The notes beneath the pieces were generated by a model. It worked only from the letters and a program-made list of their open reading frames with translations. It did no database searches and was not told where the DNA came from. Below, in pieces: positions 42,741 through 50,705 of a DNA stretch of 64,000 nucleotides. Origin of the DNA: Marinactinospora thermotolerans DSM 45154 (lineage in GTDB: Bacteria > Actinomycetota > Actinomycetes > Streptosporangiales > Streptosporangiaceae); contig NZ_FUWS01000010.1 of the NCBI RefSeq assembly GCF_900167435.1, positions 186,001 through 250,000 on the forward strand. The letters are read 5' to 3'. Position numbers and translations under genes: made by a program. How positions within the stretch are numbered: position 1 is the stretch's first letter; every line of letters begins with the position of its first letter.

Positions 42741-43784
42741 ATGGCCAACGTTCCCGACCGTACCCGCGTCCGGCTCGCCGACATCTCCTCCCGAGCCTAC
42801 GAGCACCCGGCCGATCGAGGCGCCCTCGTCGCGCTGCGGTCGCTGCGCGGCTTCGACGAGGTCTTCAAGCGCATGTCCGGCCTGTTCAACGAGCGCGCCC
42901 TGCGCCTGATGTTCCTGGCCGGGGCGGTGAAGGTCGGCGAGCGCCAGTTCCCCGAGCTCCACGACCAGGTCCGGGACGCCGCCTACGTCCTCGACCTCCC
43001 CGACGTCCCCGAGCTCTACGTCCGTCTCGACCCCCAGCCCAACGCGATGGCCATCGGCAGTCAACGGCCGTTCATCGTCGTGACCACGGGGCTGGTCGAC
43101 CTGCTCGACGCCCAGGAGCGGCGCTTCGTCGTCGGCCACGAGGTGGGACACATCCTCTCCGGCCACGCCGTCTACCGGACGATGCTGCTCGCGCTGATCC
43201 GGCTGGCCACACGGGTGGCCTGGGTCCCGCTCGGCTACATCGGGCTGCGCGCCATCGTGACGGCGTTGGAGGAGTGGTACCGCAAGTCCGAGCTGTCGTG
43301 TGACCGCGCCGGCGTGCTCGCCTCCCAGGACCCCGACGCCGCCAAACGCGCCCTGATGAAGATGGCCGGCGGCTCCCGCCTCGTCGAGATGAACCCCGAC
43401 GCCTTCCTCGAACAGGCCAAGGAGTACGACCGGGGCGGTGACGCCCGCGACGGCCTGCTCAAACTGCTCAACCTCACCGGCCAGACCCACCCGTTCGCGG
43501 TGGTCCGCTTCTCCGAGCTCGACCGCTGGCTCAAGGACGGCTCCTACCAGCGCATCCTCAACGGTGACTACCCGCGCCGCGCCGACGACTCCAGCGCCTC
43601 CGTCGGCGAGGAGGTCCGCAACGCGGCGGGATCCTACCGGGAGTCCTGGGAACGCAGCGCGGACCCGCTCGTGGGGGCGTTGCGCGACGTGGCCGGCAGC
43701 GCCGCCAGCGCCGGGGGCCGTCTGTTCGACACCGTCGCCGACCGCTGGAAGAACTCCGGGCGCCGCGGCGAGACCTCCTCTTGA
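42741..43784 (+). CDS. M48 family metalloprotease
   Basis: A 347-residue zinc protease. The HEXXH site is HEVGH (His133, Glu134, His137), with the third ligand in SELSCDRAG (ELSCDRAG, ~190). One or two hydrophobic stretches follow the active site ([22 protein letters not shown]), as in HtpX-like membrane proteases, though there is no N-terminal membrane segment. The first ~130 residues form a conserved actinobacterial extension. The ATG at 42741 lacks an RBS. TAGCAT at 42729-42734 would start the transcript at the ATG, so a leaderless message is likely. It is divergent from nadD. Confidence 0.9.
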   Translation: MANVPDRTRVRLADISSRAYEHPADRGALVALRSLRGFDEVFKRMSGLFNERALRLMFLAGAVKVGERQFPELHDQVRDAAYVLDLPDVPELYVRLDPQPNAMAIGSQRPFIVVTTGLVDLLDAQERRFVVGHEVGHILSGHAVYRTMLLALIRLATRVAWVPLGYIGLRAIVTALEEWYRKSELSCDRAGVLASQDPDAAKRALMKMAGGSRLVEMNPDAFLEQAKEYDRGGDARDGLLKLLNLTGQTHPFAVVRFSELDRWLKDGSYQRILNGDYPRRADDSSASVGEEVRNAAGSYRESWERSADPLVGALRDVAGSAASAGGRLFDTVADRWKNSGRRGETSS

Positions 43785-43804
43785 CGTGCTCCTGACGTGC
43801 CTTC

Positions 43805-43820
43805 GCCCCGGCGGCGGGGC
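43805..43820. terminator. Short hairpin between convergent M48 and ROK genes
   Basis: gccccg / cggggc with a four-base loop, in the 38-base gap between the two stops. Short but perfect and suited to both directions. Confidence 0.45.
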
Positions 43821-43822
43821 CG

Positions 43823-45085
43823 TCACTCCAGCGCGTAGAGCGCGTCGCTGACCATGCGGGCGGCGCCGACCACGCCGGCGTCGTCCCCCAACTCGCTCAA
43901 CACGATCGGCATGTTCCCCGTGGCCAACGGCAGGGAGCGCCGGTAGACCACGCCGCGGATCTCCGACAGGAGGAGATGGCCGAGGTTGGCGACCCTGCCC
44001 CCGATGACGATGAGGCCGGGGTTGATGAAGGAGACGAGCCCGGCCAGGGTCAGCCCGACCCGGGCCCCGCCCTCGCGCACCATCCGCACCGCGCAGGGGT
44101 CGCCGCGCGTGGCGGCGGCGCCGACGTCGGCGGCGGTGAGGGCGCCCTTGCGCTCCAGGATCTCCGACAACACCGGCGAGCGGCCCGCCTTCGCGGCGGC
44201 CAGGGCGTCGCGGGCCAGCGCCGCGCCGCCGAACACCGCCTCCAGGCATCCCTTCTCGCCACAGGCGCACACCGGACCGGTCTCCTCGACGGTGATGTGC
44301 CCGATGTCGCCCGCGCAGCCGTTCACCCCGCGGTACATCTGCCCGCCCACCATGATCCCGCAGCCGATCCCGGTGCCGATCTTGACGAACAGGAAGTCCT
44401 GCGCGGCGCGGGCCACCCCCGAGTGCTGCTCGCCCAGGGCCATCACGTTGACGTCGTTGTCGAGCAGGACCGGACAGCCCAGCTCGCGCGCCATGGTGTC
44501 GCGGACGGGGTAGCCGTCCCAGCCGGGCATGATCGGCGGTGAGACCGGCACCCCCCGGTTGAAGTCCACCGGGCCCGGCACACCGATGCCCGCGCCGGCC
44601 AGCCGCCAGGGCCCCGGCTGGGCCTCCAGCAGGTCCCGCAGCAGGCGCAGCACGGCGGGCAGCACCGTCTCGGGGCCGTCCCGGACGTCGATCTCCTCTG
44701 CGGCCTTGGCCAGGACCCGCAGCCGGCCGTCGGTGATGGCGACGTCGAGCGAGGTGGCCCCGATGTCGACGCCGGCGAACCTGAGATCGGTCCGGAAGTC
44801 GAGGATGGTGGAACGCCGCCCGCCCCGGGAGGTCGCGGGACCGGCGTCCTCGGTGAGTTCGAGTTCGACCAGGCGTCCGACTTCGGCGGCGACGGTGGTC
44901 CGCGAGACCCGGAGCCGATCGGCCAGTTCGGCTCGCGACAGCGGCCCCTCGTCGCGGAGCAGCCGCAGGATCCTGGCCTGGGTCCGGGTCTCGACCCGAC
45001 TCGCGAGCGCTGCTGCCACGTGAGCATCCTGCCACACCGCGACCTCGGCCACGCCGGGCCGGGACGGTCCCTCCACGTCGCTCAT
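43823..45085 (-). CDS. ROK family transcriptional regulator / sugar kinase
   Basis: A 420-residue ROK protein. An N-terminal winged helix (residues ~30-85; ARILRLLRDEGPLSRAELAD, VSRTTVAAEVGRLVE) is followed by the sugar kinase fold: GVDIGATSLDVAITDG, AGIGVPGPVDF, LLDNDVNVMALGE and GIGCGIMVGG. The zinc motif is CACGEKGCLE. ROK regulators sense sugars or phosphosugars and control carbohydrate genes. Kinase residues are intact (LDNDVN Asp), so dual function is possible. It sits just downstream of the secreted beta-rich protein gene (97 bases, with a hairpin between) and may control the adjacent sugar dehydrogenase and TIM-barrel genes. Confidence 0.9.
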   Translation of the reverse strand: MSDVEGPSRPGVAEVAVWQDAHVAAALASRVETRTQARILRLLRDEGPLSRAELADRLRVSRTTVAAEVGRLVELELTEDAGPATSRGGRRSTILDFRTDLRFAGVDIGATSLDVAITDGRLRVLAKAAEEIDVRDGPETVLPAVLRLLRDLLEAQPGPWRLAGAGIGVPGPVDFNRGVPVSPPIMPGWDGYPVRDTMARELGCPVLLDNDVNVMALGEQHSGVARAAQDFLFVKIGTGIGCGIMVGGQMYRGVNGCAGDIGHITVEETGPVCACGEKGCLEAVFGGAALARDALAAAKAGRSPVLSEILERKGALTAADVGAAATRGDPCAVRMVREGGARVGLTLAGLVSFINPGLIVIGGRVANLGHLLLSEIRGVVYRRSLPLATGNMPIVLSELGDDAGVVGAARMVSDALYALE

Positions 45086-45123
45086 ACGCCGTTCCCACCT
45101 GGTCGCCGGGACGCTCGCGGGGC

Positions 45124-45154
45124 GGGGGCGGGCCCTCTGGACGGACCCGCCCCC
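45124..45154 (-). terminator. Hairpin between the secreted beta-rich protein and ROK genes
   Basis: Nine-base stem gggggcggg / cccgccccc with a 13-base loop, 29 bases past the stop at 45183 on the minus strand. Confidence 0.55.
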
Positions 45155-45182
45155 CGACCGGCGCGCCGTGGCGAAGGCGGTG

Positions 45183-46154
45183 TCAGAACGCCTCGCCGGC
45201 CTGCTGGGCCTCGGTCCGGGCCGCCTCCCTGCGGTCCTCGGCCTTCGCCTCCAGCTCCGCGGCGCGGTCCTGCGCGGCCGCGACGCGGGAACGGGTCGCG
45301 ACGATCTCGCCGAACTCGCCCTCGACGTCGCCGCGCACCCGGTTGTGGGCGCCGGTCAGCGCAACAGGGTCGTTTCCTGTGGCGACCAGATCGCCGCGGA
45401 TGATGTTGTGGTCGATGTGGACGGTCGCGGTGTTGTCCTTCACCGTGACGTTGCGGTCCCAGTAGCTGGTGGCCGCGCAGGAGGAGCCGGGACCGTCCGA
45501 ACCGATCTGGACGATGCCGGAGTTGGCGAGGTAGGTGGCGTTGCCGTAGACCTCGCCGCCGCAGAAGACCGAGCCGTGCTCGTTCCCGGCGATCCTCAGG
45601 TTGCCCTCGACCACGGTGTCGTGGAGGTCGGCGTATCCGGTCCCGTCGCCGGTGGCCGATCCCCCGATCGTCGCCGACTCGACGAACAGGTCGCCGGTGC
45701 GGGCGTTGAGCGCGCCGTCGACCTCGGAGCCGACGGCGAAGAGGAAGCCCTCCACCTCCGAGCCGCTGATGGCAGTGGCGCGGAGGTCGCCGGAGACCTG
45801 CCCGCCGTCCAGGTAGGCGCCGAAGGCGCTGCGCGCGGTCACCGTACCGCCGATCTCGGTGTCGGTGACGTCGAGGTAGCCGTTCTCCTGGACGGTGACC
45901 TTGCCCTTGAAGACCGCGTCGGTGGCGATGAGGTCGGCCCCGGCGCGGACGGTGACGGCGCCCTCGACCGTGGTTCCGGTCAGCGTGCACGACTTGCCGG
46001 CCGGGACGACGAGGTCGCCGGGGACGGTGACGGCGCCGCCCACGCCGTTACAGGAGGTGACCAGGTCGGCGGCCGCCGGAGAGGCGAGGGCGATGACGCC
46101 GCCCACGGCGCTGAGGGCGACGAGGGAGGCTGCGGTGGTGGTTCGGAGTCTCAT
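45183..46154 (-). CDS. Secreted beta-solenoid-like repetitive protein
   Basis: A 323-residue secreted protein. The signal peptide is AASLVALSAVGGVIALASP with an Ala-X-Ala cleavage at AAA/D. The mature part consists of irregular ~18-22-residue repeats ending in V/I-x-G/D-x-V-T/A (GAVTVRAGADLIATDAVFKG, KVTVQENGYLDVTDTEIGG, TVTARSAFGAYLDGGQVSG), as in right-handed beta-helices or bactofilin-like polymers. Cysteines occur in the second half (FCGGEV, SSCAATS). The C-terminal ~45 residues are a charged helix (DRAAELEAKAEDRREAARTE). The ATG at 46154 follows GGAAAGGG. Surface scaffold or polysaccharide binding is a guess; no enzymatic motif. Confidence 0.8.
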   Translation of the reverse strand: MRLRTTTAASLVALSAVGGVIALASPAAADLVTSCNGVGGAVTVPGDLVVPAGKSCTLTGTTVEGAVTVRAGADLIATDAVFKGKVTVQENGYLDVTDTEIGGTVTARSAFGAYLDGGQVSGDLRATAISGSEVEGFLFAVGSEVDGALNARTGDLFVESATIGGSATGDGTGYADLHDTVVEGNLRIAGNEHGSVFCGGEVYGNATYLANSGIVQIGSDGPGSSCAATSYWDRNVTVKDNTATVHIDHNIIRGDLVATGNDPVALTGAHNRVRGDVEGEFGEIVATRSRVAAAQDRAAELEAKAEDRREAARTEAQQAGEAF

Positions 46155-46188
46155 TGCGAATCCCTTTCCGGGAGGTATGGGGGATGAG

Positions 46189-46218
46189 GCCCGGCCGCCG
46201 CGTCCACGGCGGCCGGGC
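46189..46218 (-). terminator. Terminator of the sugar dehydrogenase gene
   Basis: Perfect 12-base stem gcccggccgccg / cggcggccgggc with a six-base loop, just past the dehydrogenase stop (46225) on the minus strand. Confidence 0.8.
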
Positions 46219-46224
46219 GCGGTC

Positions 46225-49008
46225 TCATTCGTCGATGCTCTCGATGACTTCCTGAGCCGCCCAGAACAGGTTCTCGGCGGTGCCGGAGTCGGGCACGTTG
46301 GCCGTGTCCCGGGCCAGGTCCTGGAACTCCTCCAACTCGGTGATCGCGAGGTCGCCCTTGCCGTTGCCGTGATGGCGCGTGGCCACGGAGACCTTGTTGG
46401 ACAGCAGCTTCTCCACCCTGCCGTCGAGCTCGGTGGCGGCGACCGTCTCGGCGAGCGCGTCGAGCCCCTCATCGGCGCCGACGGACTCGGCCACGCCGTT
46501 GCCGCGGAAGAGCAGCGAGTCCAGCTCGACACCACCGGTCGTGGTGACGTAGAGGGAGCCGGTCTCGCCTCCGGTGTCCTCCAGGAAGGTGGAGGCGCTC
46601 ACGTAGCCGTCGGCGGCTTCGAGGGGGATCTCACCGATGACCGGGCCGTCCGGAGCGTTCCAGCGCAGCGTCACCGTTGCGCCCGCGGGAGCCGCGGCGC
46701 GCAGGGTGACACCGCTGATCCCGGTGAAGTTGAACCGGTCGAAGGAGATCCAGTCCCCGGCCTCCAGGGCGGTCACCTTGCGCTGTCCGCTGGCGGTGGA
46801 GTCGTCGACGATCTGGCCGCCGTTGATCTCCCCCGCCCACTCGGCCTCCCGCAGCTTGGGGGTGAGGTAGACCGAGGCGTCACCGGTGGCCGGGGGGACG
46901 TCGCCGTCACCGGCGTCGGTGTAGGTGAGCAGGAAGATGCCGTAGGTGTTCTCGGTCTCGCCGTGGTCGGAGTCCGAGGGGGTGGGGATGGTCCCCGAGC
47001 AGCCGGCCCCGGTTCCGCCCGGGTGGGCGTGGCCGTCGTGGCCGATGCCGAACTGCCAGGCGGCGCGGTCACAGTCGATGGCGTCGCCGTCCTCGACGTC
47101 GGTGATCACCGAGTCGTAGGGGACCGGGTCCCCCCAGTCGAAGAAGCCGCCGTCGGCGGGAAGCGTCAGCTCGACCTCGGGCGCGGTGTTGCCCACCACG
47201 ACGGCGAGCGAGATCAGGGTGTACTTGCCGGAGGTGTCGGTGACCCGTAGGCGCGGGAAGTACTGTCCCTCCTCGGTGTAGGTGTGGGAGGCGGTGACGC
47301 CGCCCTCGCTGAACTCCCCCCGGCCGGTGAAGTCCCACTCGTAGGTGAGCTCGCCCCCTTCGGGGTCGCTGGAGGCCAAGGCGTCGAACTCCACGGTCAG
47401 CGGAGCCTGCCCGGAGCGCGGCGTGGCGGTGAAGGAGGCCTGGGGGCTCTTGTTGCCCTCGGCGTAGTCGATCCGGTAGAGGCCGGCGTCGGGGTTCTCC
47501 TGGAAGAACCCGGTGCCGTACTCCAGGACGTACAGCGAGCCGTCGGAGCCGAACTCCATGTCCATGATCCCGCGCCACGGCGGTGCGGCGATCGAGTCCA
47601 GGTGCTCCTCGGGCAGGAAGTTCTCGATCTTGGTGACCTCGCCGTCGGGCCCGTCGATGGTGAAGGCCGCCATGTAGTTCTGCGAGAACTCGCCGAAGAA
47701 GACCTTGCCGTCCCAGTACTCGGGGAACTTGCCGGGAGCGGTGTTGTCCGGGTCGTAGTGGTAGAAGGGTCCGCCCATGGGGCCCTGTCCGCCGCCGCCG
47801 AAGTCGGTCAGCTCCGGCCAGGGCTGGTCGTCCGCGGAGTCGCCGTACCACAGCTGCGGTTCGGTGGCCGGGACCGGGATCTCGGTGAGGCCGGTGTTCC
47901 AGCGCGAGTTGTTGACCGGTGCCGCGCAGTCGAAGAACTCGCCGGGGGTGGAGGAGGCGAAGTCCCATTCGTTGTAGGCGGCGTTGGGGCCGTGGCAGTA
48001 GGGCCATCCCGCGTTGAGGGGCCGGCTCGTGGACTGCCATTCGACGTAGCCCATGGGACCGCGCTGGGGGTTGGCCGTGCCCGCGTCGGGCCCGTAGTCG
48101 CCCCACGTCAGGGCGTCGGTCTTGGGATCGATCTCCATCCGGAAGGGGTTGCGCACGCCCATGACGTAGATCTCGGGCCGCGTCCCCTCGGTCCCCGGTT
48201 CGAAGAGGTTGCCCTCGGGGACGGTGTAGGAGCCGTCCTCCTGGACCGTGATGCGCAGGATCTTGCCCCGCAGGTCGTTGGTGTTGCCGGCCGAACGGCG
48301 CGCGTCATAGCCGGGGTTGTATCCGGGCGCGTCGTTGTTGGGCGCGTAGCCGTTGGCCCCGGGCGCCGAGGCCGGCGTGTTGTCACCGGTGGCGAGGTAG
48401 AGGTGGCCGGCGGAGTCGAAGGCGATGTCGCCGCCGACGTGGCAGCACTGGCCCCGCTCGGTGTCGACCTTGATGATGACCTGTTCGCTGGACAGGTCCA
48501 GGGCGTCGGCCTCTTCGTCCCACTTGAACCTGGAGAGCTGGTTGTAGCCCTTCCAGGTGTCCCAATAGGACTCGTCCGCCCCGGCCGGCAGGGTCTGGGG
48601 CGCCGACCCGCTCGGCGTGTCCAGAGGCGGGGCGTAGAAGACGTAGACCCAGTTGTTCTCCTCGAAGGCGGGGTCGAGGTGGATCGTCTGGAGGCCGTCC
48701 TCGGAGTTGGCGTAGACGGGGATGTTGTTGATGACCTCGGTGACACCGCTGTCGGGGTCGGTCATCCGCACGTCGCCGTTGCGCGCGGTGTGCAGGATGC
48801 GCCCGTCCGGCAGGATCGCCATGTCGATGGGCTCGCCGACGCTCTTGGTCAGCGTGATCCGCTCGTAGTTGTTCCAGTCCGTGGCCTGCTCGTCGGAGAC
48901 GGGATGGTCGGGATGGGCGTAGGCGGTGGCCGGGAGTGCGACCGCGGTCGCACTCAACAGGACGGTGCCCGCTACGAGGGCGAGCAGGCGTCGTGGGGCG
49001 GGGTTCAC
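46225..49008 (-). CDS. Secreted glucose/sorbosone dehydrogenase-like protein with PKD and carbohydrate-binding-like regions
   Basis: A 927-residue exported protein. After the signal peptide (LLALVAGTVLLSATAVALPA, cleavage near AYAHP) comes a six-bladed propeller (~residues 45-515) of the soluble aldose/sorbosone dehydrogenase family: GEDGLQTIHL-like SEDGLQTIHLDPAF, CHVGGDIAFDSAGHLYLATG, GVRNPFRMEID, AGWPYCHGPN. A PKD domain follows (~515-600; ASFTATPRSGQAPLTVEFDA, YEWDFTGRGEFSE), then a beta-rich CBM6-like region (~690-835) and a helical tail. PQQ use is inferred from the family. The GTG at 49008 is chosen for GGAG five bases upstream. It lies downstream of, and on the same strand as, the Tat-exported TIM barrel gene. 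Confidence 0.9.
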   Translation of the reverse strand: MNPAPRRLLALVAGTVLLSATAVALPATAYAHPDHPVSDEQATDWNNYERITLTKSVGEPIDMAILPDGRILHTARNGDVRMTDPDSGVTEVINNIPVYANSEDGLQTIHLDPAFEENNWVYVFYAPPLDTPSGSAPQTLPAGADESYWDTWKGYNQLSRFKWDEEADALDLSSEQVIIKVDTERGQCCHVGGDIAFDSAGHLYLATGDNTPASAPGANGYAPNNDAPGYNPGYDARRSAGNTNDLRGKILRITVQEDGSYTVPEGNLFEPGTEGTRPEIYVMGVRNPFRMEIDPKTDALTWGDYGPDAGTANPQRGPMGYVEWQSTSRPLNAGWPYCHGPNAAYNEWDFASSTPGEFFDCAAPVNNSRWNTGLTEIPVPATEPQLWYGDSADDQPWPELTDFGGGGQGPMGGPFYHYDPDNTAPGKFPEYWDGKVFFGEFSQNYMAAFTIDGPDGEVTKIENFLPEEHLDSIAAPPWRGIMDMEFGSDGSLYVLEYGTGFFQENPDAGLYRIDYAEGNKSPQASFTATPRSGQAPLTVEFDALASSDPEGGELTYEWDFTGRGEFSEGGVTASHTYTEEGQYFPRLRVTDTSGKYTLISLAVVVGNTAPEVELTLPADGGFFDWGDPVPYDSVITDVEDGDAIDCDRAAWQFGIGHDGHAHPGGTGAGCSGTIPTPSDSDHGETENTYGIFLLTYTDAGDGDVPPATGDASVYLTPKLREAEWAGEINGGQIVDDSTASGQRKVTALEAGDWISFDRFNFTGISGVTLRAAAPAGATVTLRWNAPDGPVIGEIPLEAADGYVSASTFLEDTGGETGSLYVTTTGGVELDSLLFRGNGVAESVGADEGLDALAETVAATELDGRVEKLLSNKVSVATRHHGNGKGDLAITELEEFQDLARDTANVPDSGTAENLFWAAQEVIESIDE

Positions 49009-49223
49009 AGGGACTCCTTGCCGGGACGACGGTTCCTGGCTTTCGGTGGGCACAGCGCGATTCCGCCGTTGTGCGGCCCCGGGGCCGGCGTGGCCTGGGC
49101 GTCCTCGCGCGAGGCGCGGACGGGCGCGCCGGGACGGGGACGGCCCCCGCGCCTACGGGCGGGGTCGCACGGAGGGGGATCGTGGGCGGGGCGCCGGCGG
49201 GCGGCGCCTAGGGGGATCGCCGA

Positions 49224-50189
49224 TCAGCCGCGCAGGCGGTACATGGCGTCGTAGCTGCGTTCGGCGTTGCCGAACGAGTCGACGGGGTGTGGGGGCGCGG
49301 CGGTGCTCGCCGCGTTGTCCTGCTCCCAGATTCCGTGGTGGGCGCCGCGGCTGCGCAGCGAGCTGAAGAAGCGACGGTAGGGGAGGTCTCCGGCGCCGAA
49401 CTCGATGATGTCGTAGCCGTTGTCGTTGGCGGGGTTGCTCTTGCCGTCCTTGACGTGGAAGAGGGGGTAGCGGCGGGGGTGGGCGTTGACGTAGTCGACG
49501 GGGTCGAAGCCGGGGTAGCGGTGCTGGCCGGCGAAGGCCCAGTAGATGTCCAGCTCCAGGAACACCAGGTCGGGATCGGTGTTGTCGAGGAAGACGTCGT
49601 AGAGCCGCACGTCGGGGCGGTCCTGGGCGAACGCGAACTCCCCGGCGTGGTTGTGCTGGTAGAACTTGATGCCCCGGGCCGCCGCGGCCTCGCCGAACCT
49701 GTTGAACTCCTCGGCCGCGGCCTGGTAGCCGGCCACCGTGTTGACCGAGGTGGGGGCGTTGGCGGTGCCCACGTACTTGAGGCCGAGGATCTCGGCGTTG
49801 TCGAGCTCGCGTTCCAGTCCGTTGCGCCACGCCGAGAGCCCCACGTGGGTGCCGACCGCTTTGAGGCCGTTGTCGTCGAGGAGCCGGCGGATCTCGGGAA
49901 CGGTGATCGGGCCGACTCCGGGTTGGCTGTATCCGGCGAACTCGACCTCCTTGTATCCGATGCGTGCCAGCTCCTCGAAGACCACGCGGAAGCCCAGGCG
50001 TTCGACCTTGTCCCGGATGCTGTAGAGCTGGATGCCGATCTTGCCCGGCGGAATGAGCCGGCCGTTGGCGGCGTGGGCGGGGGCCGCGGTCGCCGTGGAG
50101 AGCGCGCCGGCGCTCACCGCCACGGTGCTCGCCGCCAGGGCGCGGAGGAAACCGCGTCTTTTGAACTCGCTCCTGTCGATTCCGGCCAT
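49224..50189 (-). CDS. Tat-exported sugar phosphate isomerase/epimerase-like TIM barrel
   Basis: A 321-residue AP endonuclease 2/xylose-isomerase-like TIM barrel. The N-terminus is a twin-arginine signal (EFKRRGFLRALAASTVAVSA, cleavage near AHA/A). The barrel carries GIQLYSIRDKVERLGFRVVF, EVEFAGYSQPG, FYQHNHAGEF, FLELDIYWAFAG and FHVKDGKSNP, giving metal-type His, Glu and Asp residues. Extracellular members act on keto- or oxidised sugars. The ATG at 50189 has AAAGGAGAAGG upstream. It pairs with the secreted sugar dehydrogenase 215 bases downstream, suggesting stepwise oxidation and isomerisation or cleavage of an extracellular sugar. It is divergent from the Ebo-like operon. Confidence 0.9.
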   Translation of the reverse strand: MAGIDRSEFKRRGFLRALAASTVAVSAGALSTATAAPAHAANGRLIPPGKIGIQLYSIRDKVERLGFRVVFEELARIGYKEVEFAGYSQPGVGPITVPEIRRLLDDNGLKAVGTHVGLSAWRNGLERELDNAEILGLKYVGTANAPTSVNTVAGYQAAAEEFNRFGEAAAARGIKFYQHNHAGEFAFAQDRPDVRLYDVFLDNTDPDLVFLELDIYWAFAGQHRYPGFDPVDYVNAHPRRYPLFHVKDGKSNPANDNGYDIIEFGAGDLPYRRFFSSLRSRGAHHGIWEQDNAASTAAPPHPVDSFGNAERSYDAMYRLRG

Positions 50190-50395
50190 ACCTTCTCCTT
50201 TGCGCGATCCGTTGTCGGGGGGACGGCTTCGCTGCGTCTGCGGTGGGCCTGTGGTTGGTGCGGGCGGGGACTCGGGCCGCGTCCCCGCGGGGCGTCGACG
50301 CTCTAGCACACGCTGTTTACCCCTAGCGTCATTCCAGGCGTGAAGTTACACACATAATCCGGTGAGGGGAACGGCTTTCAGCGAAAAAAGTCAAA

Positions 50396-50418
50396 CTTTG
50401 TCCAATCGTCTGACAAAG
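50396..50418. promoter_or_regulatory. Inverted repeat in the divergent region
   Basis: CTTTGTC and GACAAAG form perfect seven-base arms separated by nine bases. They lie in the 516-base gap (50190-50705) between the TIM-barrel gene and the Ebo-like operon, about 205 bases from the former. The surrounding sequence is the AT-richest of the region, so a promoter or operator is likely. Confidence 0.45.
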
Positions 50419-50606
50419 ACGCACACCCCTCCCCCTCGACCGTCGACGCCACCTCCCCCCGCTCGCCGGCAGCACGGAGGCGAAATCCCCGATCAGAGGC
50501 CGCCTCTCCGTCCCCCACCCTCCCCCTCACCTCCTCCACGGCGACCATCGGTCGCGACTTTGGCCAGTGACTTGACGAAGATCCGAAAGAACCCCCTTCG
50601 CGACTC

Positions 50607-50635
50607 TTGACCGTTCGTAGCCACGCGGTTTACGT
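50607..50635 (+). promoter_or_regulatory. Promoter of the Ebo-like operon
   Basis: TTGACC (50607-50612), a 17-base spacer and TTACGT (50630-50635) form a sensible housekeeping promoter. A transcript would start near 50642, about 64 bases before the first ATG. A second TTGAC lies at 50571. The inverted repeat tccgga-like tccgg/ccgga (50646 onward) lies just downstream. Confidence 0.5.
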
Positions 50636-50705
50636 TTTCGAAATGTCCGGAACCTGATGTGACCGGAAACACAGGCTCCCCGCCTGCGCATCGCGAGGAG
50701 GACGC

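Noticed and set aside
43823-45085. The ROK protein as a dedicated glucokinase
   Set aside because: The N-terminal winged helix argues for a regulator, so I did not assign a kinase name although the kinase residues look intact.
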